Shown here: positions 60,141 through 64,000 of the stretch, one piece after another
Numbering within the stretch: position 1 is the first letter of the stretch
How the letters are laid out: each line of letters starts with the position of its first letter
Origin: Flavobacterium anseongense
GTDB lineage: Bacteria; Bacteroidota; Bacteroidia; Flavobacteriales; Flavobacteriaceae
NCBI RefSeq assembly: GCF_021608185.1
Contig: NZ_JAKIHN010000004.1
Location: 186,001-250,000 of the forward strand
DNA length: 64,000 bases
Reading direction: 5' to 3'
Notes under the pieces: model-generated
Seen by the model: the letters and a program-made list of their open reading frames with translations, nothing else
What the model was told of the DNA's origin: nothing
The model's database searches: none
Made by a program: the position numbers and the translations under genes

Positions 60141-60878
60141 TTATATAAAAAATGATTTAACCCAGGAATCTTTACTTTTTTCCAATTCGGCATAAGTGCC
60201 TTCCGCATGGATGACACCATTGTTTAAAATCAGAATCCTATTGCCTGTTAATTTGGCGCAAGCCATATCGTGTGTGATTATGAGCGATGTTGTTTTGTAT
60301 TTTTTTTGAATAGAAACCATTAATTCGCTGATTTCTCTTGCTGTTATAGTATCTAAACCTGATGTAGGTTCGTCGTATAAGATGATTTCCGGCTGAATGA
60401 TTAAGGCTCTGGCCATACCAATTCTTTTGCGCATACCGCCCGAAAGTTCTGAGGGCATTTTATCTATAGCTTCCAATAAACCCACATTATCGAGCGCCTC
60501 GGTTATTTTAGTTTCTATGTCTTCGTTAGAGATGTTTTTATTATGATGCTTTAAGGTAAACGTAAGGTTTTGTCTAATCGACATCGAGTCGTATAATGCT
60601 CCATTCTGAAACATAAAACCGATTCGTACTCTAATAGCATTTAAGTCGTTCTCATTAAGGTTAGTAATGTCGGTGTCAAATACTTTTATCACGCCTTTGT
60701 CTGCTTTTTCTAAGCCAACCAGGCATTTAATAGTGACCGATTTTCCCGAACCGGAACGTCCAAGAATGACAACGTATTCTCCTTTGTTTACATTAATATC
60801 CACGCCATTTAGCACAGTATTCTCGCCAAAGGTTTTGTGTAGATTTGTAATGGCTATGAGTGGTGCATTTTTTTCCAT
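60141..60878 (-). CDS. mlaF: ABC ATPase of the Mla lipid transporter
   Basis: A 245-residue ATPase: Walker A GRSGSGKSVTIK, signature ELSGGMRKRIG, Walker B IILYDEPTSGLDTITAREIS and switch THDMACAK, all characteristic of MlaF/Ttg2A. It powers phospholipid movement between outer and inner membrane. It overlaps mlaE by 1 base, and mlaD begins 17 bases after it. Confidence 0.95.
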   Translation of the reverse strand: MEKNAPLIAITNLHKTFGENTVLNGVDINVNKGEYVVILGRSGSGKSVTIKCLVGLEKADKGVIKVFDTDITNLNENDLNAIRVRIGFMFQNGALYDSMSIRQNLTFTLKHHNKNISNEDIETKITEALDNVGLLEAIDKMPSELSGGMRKRIGMARALIIQPEIILYDEPTSGLDTITAREISELMVSIQKKYKTTSLIITHDMACAKLTGNRILILNNGVIHAEGTYAELEKSKDSWVKSFFI

Positions 60879-61636
60879 TAGAAAAATAAATCAGTTATTT
60901 GTACAGCCAACATATCGATAATAAAAATTGAAAGCGAAGCGGTTACTACAGCCGAATTGGCAGCAACACCAACACTTGCGGTTCCGTTAGAAGCATTGAA
61001 TCCTTTGTAACAACCAATCAGTCCGATAAAAAAACCAAAGAAGAAGGTTTTAATCGTGGCCGGCACAACATCCAGAAATTCTAAATGTTCAAAAACGCCG
61101 GTAAAATAACGATACAATCCCATGCTTCCGTGTACATTATAGCCAACGTAACCACCAAAGATCCCAACTAAATCGGCATAAATTACCAAAATGGGTATCA
61201 TTAAAGTAGTGGCTAAGATTCGCGTTACAACTAAGTATTTATATGGATTGATAGCCGAAACTTCCATCGCATCAATTTGCTCGGTTACTTTCATCGAACC
61301 TAATTCGGCACCAATGCCCGAAGCAATTTTTCCGGCACAGATTAGCGCAGTAATTACCGGAGCAATTTCCCGTATCAGCGAAAGTGAAACCATACTCGGC
61401 AACCAGGATTCGGCACCAAACTTTGCCATCGTTGGTCGCGATTGTATGGTGAGCACCAGACCCATGATAAATCCCGTAATAGTTACCAAAGGCAATGATT
61501 TATAACCTACTGCATAACTTTGTCTTAGGAACTCATTAATTTGAAAAGGTGGTCTAAAGACTTCTTTAAAAAACCTTGCGGTAAATACCGTAATGTTACC
61601 GGTATCTGTGAAAATATTTTTTAGTCCTGCTATCAT
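60878..61636 (-). CDS. mlaE: MlaE permease of the Mla lipid transporter
   Basis: A 252-residue inner-membrane permease with five or six spans. Conserved blocks: GYKSLPLVTITGFIMGLVLT, REIAPVITALICAGKIASGIGAELGSMKVTEQIDAME (the EQ loop that meets the ATPase), and PLVIYADLVGIFGGYVG-type segments. It is the first gene of the mlaEFD operon. The Dps gene ends only 11 bases upstream, so all four may be on one transcript. Confidence 0.95.
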   Translation of the reverse strand: MIAGLKNIFTDTGNITVFTARFFKEVFRPPFQINEFLRQSYAVGYKSLPLVTITGFIMGLVLTIQSRPTMAKFGAESWLPSMVSLSLIREIAPVITALICAGKIASGIGAELGSMKVTEQIDAMEVSAINPYKYLVVTRILATTLMIPILVIYADLVGIFGGYVGYNVHGSMGLYRYFTGVFEHLEFLDVVPATIKTFFFGFFIGLIGCYKGFNASNGTASVGVAANSAVVTASLSIFIIDMLAVQITDLFF

Positions 61637-61647
61637 ATATTTCTAGT

Positions 61648-62127
61648 CTAGTTCAAATAGCGTCTTAAAATCCAGGCCATAGTCTCGTGCTGCTGTAATA
61701 TTTTGGTCAATAAATCGGCGGTTCCGGCATCATGATTTTCGTTGGAGCATGCGTCAATATCTTTTCTGATTTCGGTTATAAGGATTTGGTGATCTTTTAA
61801 TAGGTCCGAAATCATTTCATTTTGTTCCGGATAGTTGTTTTCTTTCTCTTCAAGGCGAGACAGATTGCTAAATTCTTTCATGGTTCCGATAGTTTTACTT
61901 CCTAATTTATTGATGCGTTCTGCTATTTCGTCAATAGCTTCTTCTAATTCGGCATACTGCGCTTCGAACAATTTGTGCAATTCCATGAAACTGTTGCCGG
62001 TGATGTTCCAATGGAATTTTCGGGTTTTGATGTACAATGTCATCTCGTCTGATAATACAGTTGTAAGTAGTGAAGCACTTTTCTTCAGGTTACTTTCAGA
62101 TATTCCTATTTTGGGTGTCATTATCAT
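61648..62127 (-). CDS. dps: Dps/DPS-type ferritin-like protein
   Basis: A 159-residue ferritin-like protein that stores iron and protects DNA under oxidative or starvation stress. Ferroxidase motif: RKFHWNITGNSFMELHKLFE, with the aspartate/glutamate pair in AQYAELEEAIDEIAERINKLG. The N-terminus has no long basic tail. It is upstream of mlaE by 11 bases and follows a 49-residue gene. Confidence 0.93.
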   Translation of the reverse strand: MIMTPKIGISESNLKKSASLLTTVLSDEMTLYIKTRKFHWNITGNSFMELHKLFEAQYAELEEAIDEIAERINKLGSKTIGTMKEFSNLSRLEEKENNYPEQNEMISDLLKDHQILITEIRKDIDACSNENHDAGTADLLTKILQQHETMAWILRRYLN

Positions 62128-62150
62128 GATATTTAATTTTATAGATTTTG

Positions 62151-62300
62151 TTAAAGTGCATCATTATCGCCAAATTCATTGAGCTTCTTTTTGATATTTT
62201 GTTTGGAGTAAGGTGATTTATTACTGGTTTCCGCTGCCATTGTATTTTTAGTTGCCGCAGCCTTTTTGTTCGTTGCTTTATGTTTTTTAAAGTAAGTCAT
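62151..62300 (-). CDS. 49-residue basic small protein
   Basis: ATG 62300 to TAA 62151: MTYFKKHKATNKKAAATKNT then MAAETSNKSPYSKQNIKKKL and NEFGDNDAL. Very basic and low-complexity, similar in composition to small DNA-binding or stress proteins. It lies 23 bases upstream of dps on the same strand. The gene is supported by position and a clear ATG/stop, not by homology. Confidence 0.6.
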   Translation of the reverse strand: MTYFKKHKATNKKAAATKNTMAAETSNKSPYSKQNIKKKLNEFGDNDAL

Positions 62301-62312
62301 TGTTTATATGAT

Positions 62313-64000
62313 TTATAGTGGAAACTTTTGCAATTGTTTGTTCGATTTTAGGTTTTTTTTAAGTGGCGCTTTATCCTTTTTTGGAAACGTTTTGTCCATT
62401 TTCTTAGCATACTTCTCTAAGGTCAAACGCGCCATCAAATAGCTTACTGTTGATTCCGCACCCTGATTTAAATTGACATAATCTTCTTCTAAACCATCAT
62501 AACAGCCACCAGTGCAAGGATTATAAACAATCTGATTAAGATGATTCTTGCCTAAAAACCAATTGAAAGCAATCTTCATTTTTTTCAAATACTCCTCATC
62601 TCCAAAGGCATCATAGAATTGGCTTAAAGCCAAAATGGTATAAGCCACATCTATGGGTTGTTCTCCTCCAATTTTTTGTTTATACGATTCGTCACCATTA
62701 TGCATCCAGCCTTTATTGGATATGACTTTGATGCTGTCCTCAGTAAATATTTTTGTCAATAAAAAATCAAAAGACATGATAGCAATTTCCTTGTAAATTG
62801 AAGTGCCTAAAGTTAAATAAGCACACAACATAGCTTCTGATAAAATGCTGTTGCCATAAGTAAGATAGCTTTCAAACCATTGCCATTTTTCGTTGGCTTC
62901 ATGTTTGTACATTTGCACCAACTTATCGGCTAAATGTTTTGTAATGAGCATATCGGATGCTGTTTGGTTATTGGCATTGCTGTAAAAAATTCCTTTTATG
63001 ATAAATGCCATTGCTCTGGGAGAATGTATGCTTGACACATTAGACAAGGATAGTTTCATTACTGCTTTAGCATCTTCAATCAGTTCTTCGGGCAAAATGT
63101 CACTATTGGAAATCAAATATCCCAATGCCCAGATAGCTCTTCCGTTTGAATCAGAGAGATTGGTTTCACTATTTTGTTTGGTAAACTTTCCGTTTTTGTC
63201 CACATAATTCAAAAAATAACCACCATCGTGCAAACAGTACTTGATGAAACTGAAATACAGTTTTATATAACCTAAATCAGTTTCTTCTTTAGTACTTTCA
63301 TACTGCTTGCATATCGCAACCAAAGCACGTGCATTGTCATCCAGGGTATAGCCTGATTCTAAATCAGGTTGGTTGATGACAGAGAATTGAATCATTCCAA
63401 AATCGGTAGTCAGGTTTTTTATATGATTGAGATTAATTTTTGGAATTTTAAATTTTAATTCGAAGGCATTTTCTGAAAGCATATCAAAAAGGAAAGCATG
63501 TGCAATAGCCGAGTTTTCCCAGGCACTTGGCGCTAATTTGTGTATTCCGTTAGCTGAAATAGTTGCGCATAACGCATCATCTTCAATTAGTTCAATGACT
63601 TTTCGGGCAAGTTGTTTTGGATTTTCGAAATCGACGATTATGCCGGTTTCGTGCTGTAACACTTCAGTAGCATGTGGAATAGGTGTGGAGATTATTGGAC
63701 ATCCACAACTCAAAGCATACGAGAAAGTGCCACTAACAGCCTGATTTCTATCTTTGGAAGTAAACAAATATATGTCTGTTAACTGTAAATATTCCAACAA
63801 ATCAGGAAGCGGTATATATTGATTAATGAATTTTACATTGCGTTGTAAATTCAGCGTTTTAATTTTGGCCTCAAGCGTATCTCGATAGCGTTCGCCTTCT
63901 TCTTTTATTACAGTAGGATGTGTTTTTCCAATGACCAAAAAGAGTATGTCAGGATATCTTTTTACGATTATGCGCAGCGCACTAATCGTGGTTTCTATAC
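62313..64000 (-). CDS. Glycosyltransferase fused to a probable (alpha/alpha)6-barrel domain, C-terminal part
   Basis: The frame is open to the right edge, so the N-terminus is missing; 562 codons are visible. The first 150 residues are the C-terminal half of a GT4-type GT-B glycosyltransferase (YLFTSKDRNQAVSGTFSYAL, CPIISTPIPHATEV, ETGIIVDFENPKQL). The remaining 400 are helical, with motifs SGYTLDDNARALVAICKQYE, SNGRAIWALGYLI and GGCYDGLEEDYVNLNQGAES, typical of six-hairpin glycosidase-like domains often paired with mannan-type metabolism. The substrate is unknown; it is probably cytoplasmic. Confidence 0.85.
   Translation of the reverse strand, partial: IETTISALRIIVKRYPDILFLVIGKTHPTVIKEEGERYRDTLEAKIKTLNLQRNVKFINQYIPLPDLLEYLQLTDIYLFTSKDRNQAVSGTFSYALSCGCPIISTPIPHATEVLQHETGIIVDFENPKQLARKVIELIEDDALCATISANGIHKLAPSAWENSAIAHAFLFDMLSENAFELKFKIPKINLNHIKNLTTDFGMIQFSVINQPDLESGYTLDDNARALVAICKQYESTKEETDLGYIKLYFSFIKYCLHDGGYFLNYVDKNGKFTKQNSETNLSDSNGRAIWALGYLISNSDILPEELIEDAKAVMKLSLSNVSSIHSPRAMAFIIKGIFYSNANNQTASDMLITKHLADKLVQMYKHEANEKWQWFESYLTYGNSILSEAMLCAYLTLGTSIYKEIAIMSFDFLLTKIFTEDSIKVISNKGWMHNGDESYKQKIGGEQPIDVAYTILALSQFYDAFGDEEYLKKMKIAFNWFLGKNHLNQIVYNPCTGGCYDGLEEDYVNLNQGAESTVSYLMARLTLEKYAKKMDKTFPKKDKAPLKKNLKSNKQLQKFPL

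Overview
The window is chromosomal DNA from a member of the Flavobacteriaceae, most likely a Flavobacterium. The support is convergent. Promoters fit the Bacteroidota -7 consensus TAnnTTTG, with -33 TTTG boxes before tRNA-Pro and grpE. The genome is AT-rich and Shine-Dalgarno sequences are scarce. There is a TamB/TamL pair, DUF2807 (GIN) proteins, DUF4382 lipoproteins, a flavobacterial-type DnaJ with half the usual zinc-binding region, and a udk / divIC-like / methylmalonyl-CoA mutase block. I see one tRNA (Pro, TGG), no rRNA, no CRISPR array, no transposase and no recognisable prophage.

Layout. 1-3.1 kb: the N-terminus of a large secreted repeat protein, a 2-oxoglutarate/Fe(II) oxygenase with a displaced second copy of its own 3' end about 500 bp away, small genes of unknown function, and a 6 x 11-bp repeat. 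3.2-8.6 kb: a five-gene minus-strand operon made of a C5 cytosine methyltransferase, an HpaII-family endonuclease, a protein carrying two GHKL ATPase modules (MORC/Hsp90-like at the N-terminus, histidine-kinase-like at the C-terminus), a degenerate receiver-domain protein and a Vsr-like nuclease. This is the most unusual system here: a type II restriction-modification unit with what looks like its own two-component-style module. 8.6-9.3 kb: repeat-rich non-coding DNA (7 x 22 bp and an inverted-repeat element). 9.3-14.3 kb: hypoxanthine-DNA glycosylase, both methylmalonyl-CoA mutase subunits, an FtsB/DivIC-like protein and uridine kinase. 14.5-16 kb: tRNA-Pro, several dispersed repeats and trxB.

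16-21 kb holds a PadR-PspC-GIN envelope-stress type cluster. 21-27.1 kb holds a DUF4442 protein, a TIGR01777 epimerase, grpE-dnaJ and a NatAB-like ABC exporter. 27.2-32.1 kb is a potassium unit: KdpD-type kinase, KdpE-type regulator, Kup transporter and a porin-like barrel. 32.2-39.4 kb is tamB-tamL. 39.5-46.3 kb has serine dehydratase and two large secreted hydrolases. 46.4-52.9 kb is a fatty-acid oxidation unit ordered like fadNAE, headed by a MarR regulator and containing an embedded outer-membrane barrel gene.

53-62.3 kb is a run of small membrane and stress-type genes (YtxH, holin-like, lmo0937-like, Dps, two DUF4382 paralogues and several products under 60 residues) with a complete MlaE-F-D lipid-transport operon. 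The right edge cuts a glycosyltransferase joined to a probable (alpha/alpha)6-barrel domain.

Several dispersed repeats cross the window. The clearest are a leader element upstream of three or four start codons and a 26-bp sequence found identically at 14.75 and 52.46 kb. All functional calls come from reading the sequence and from recalled family features; no database search was possible.
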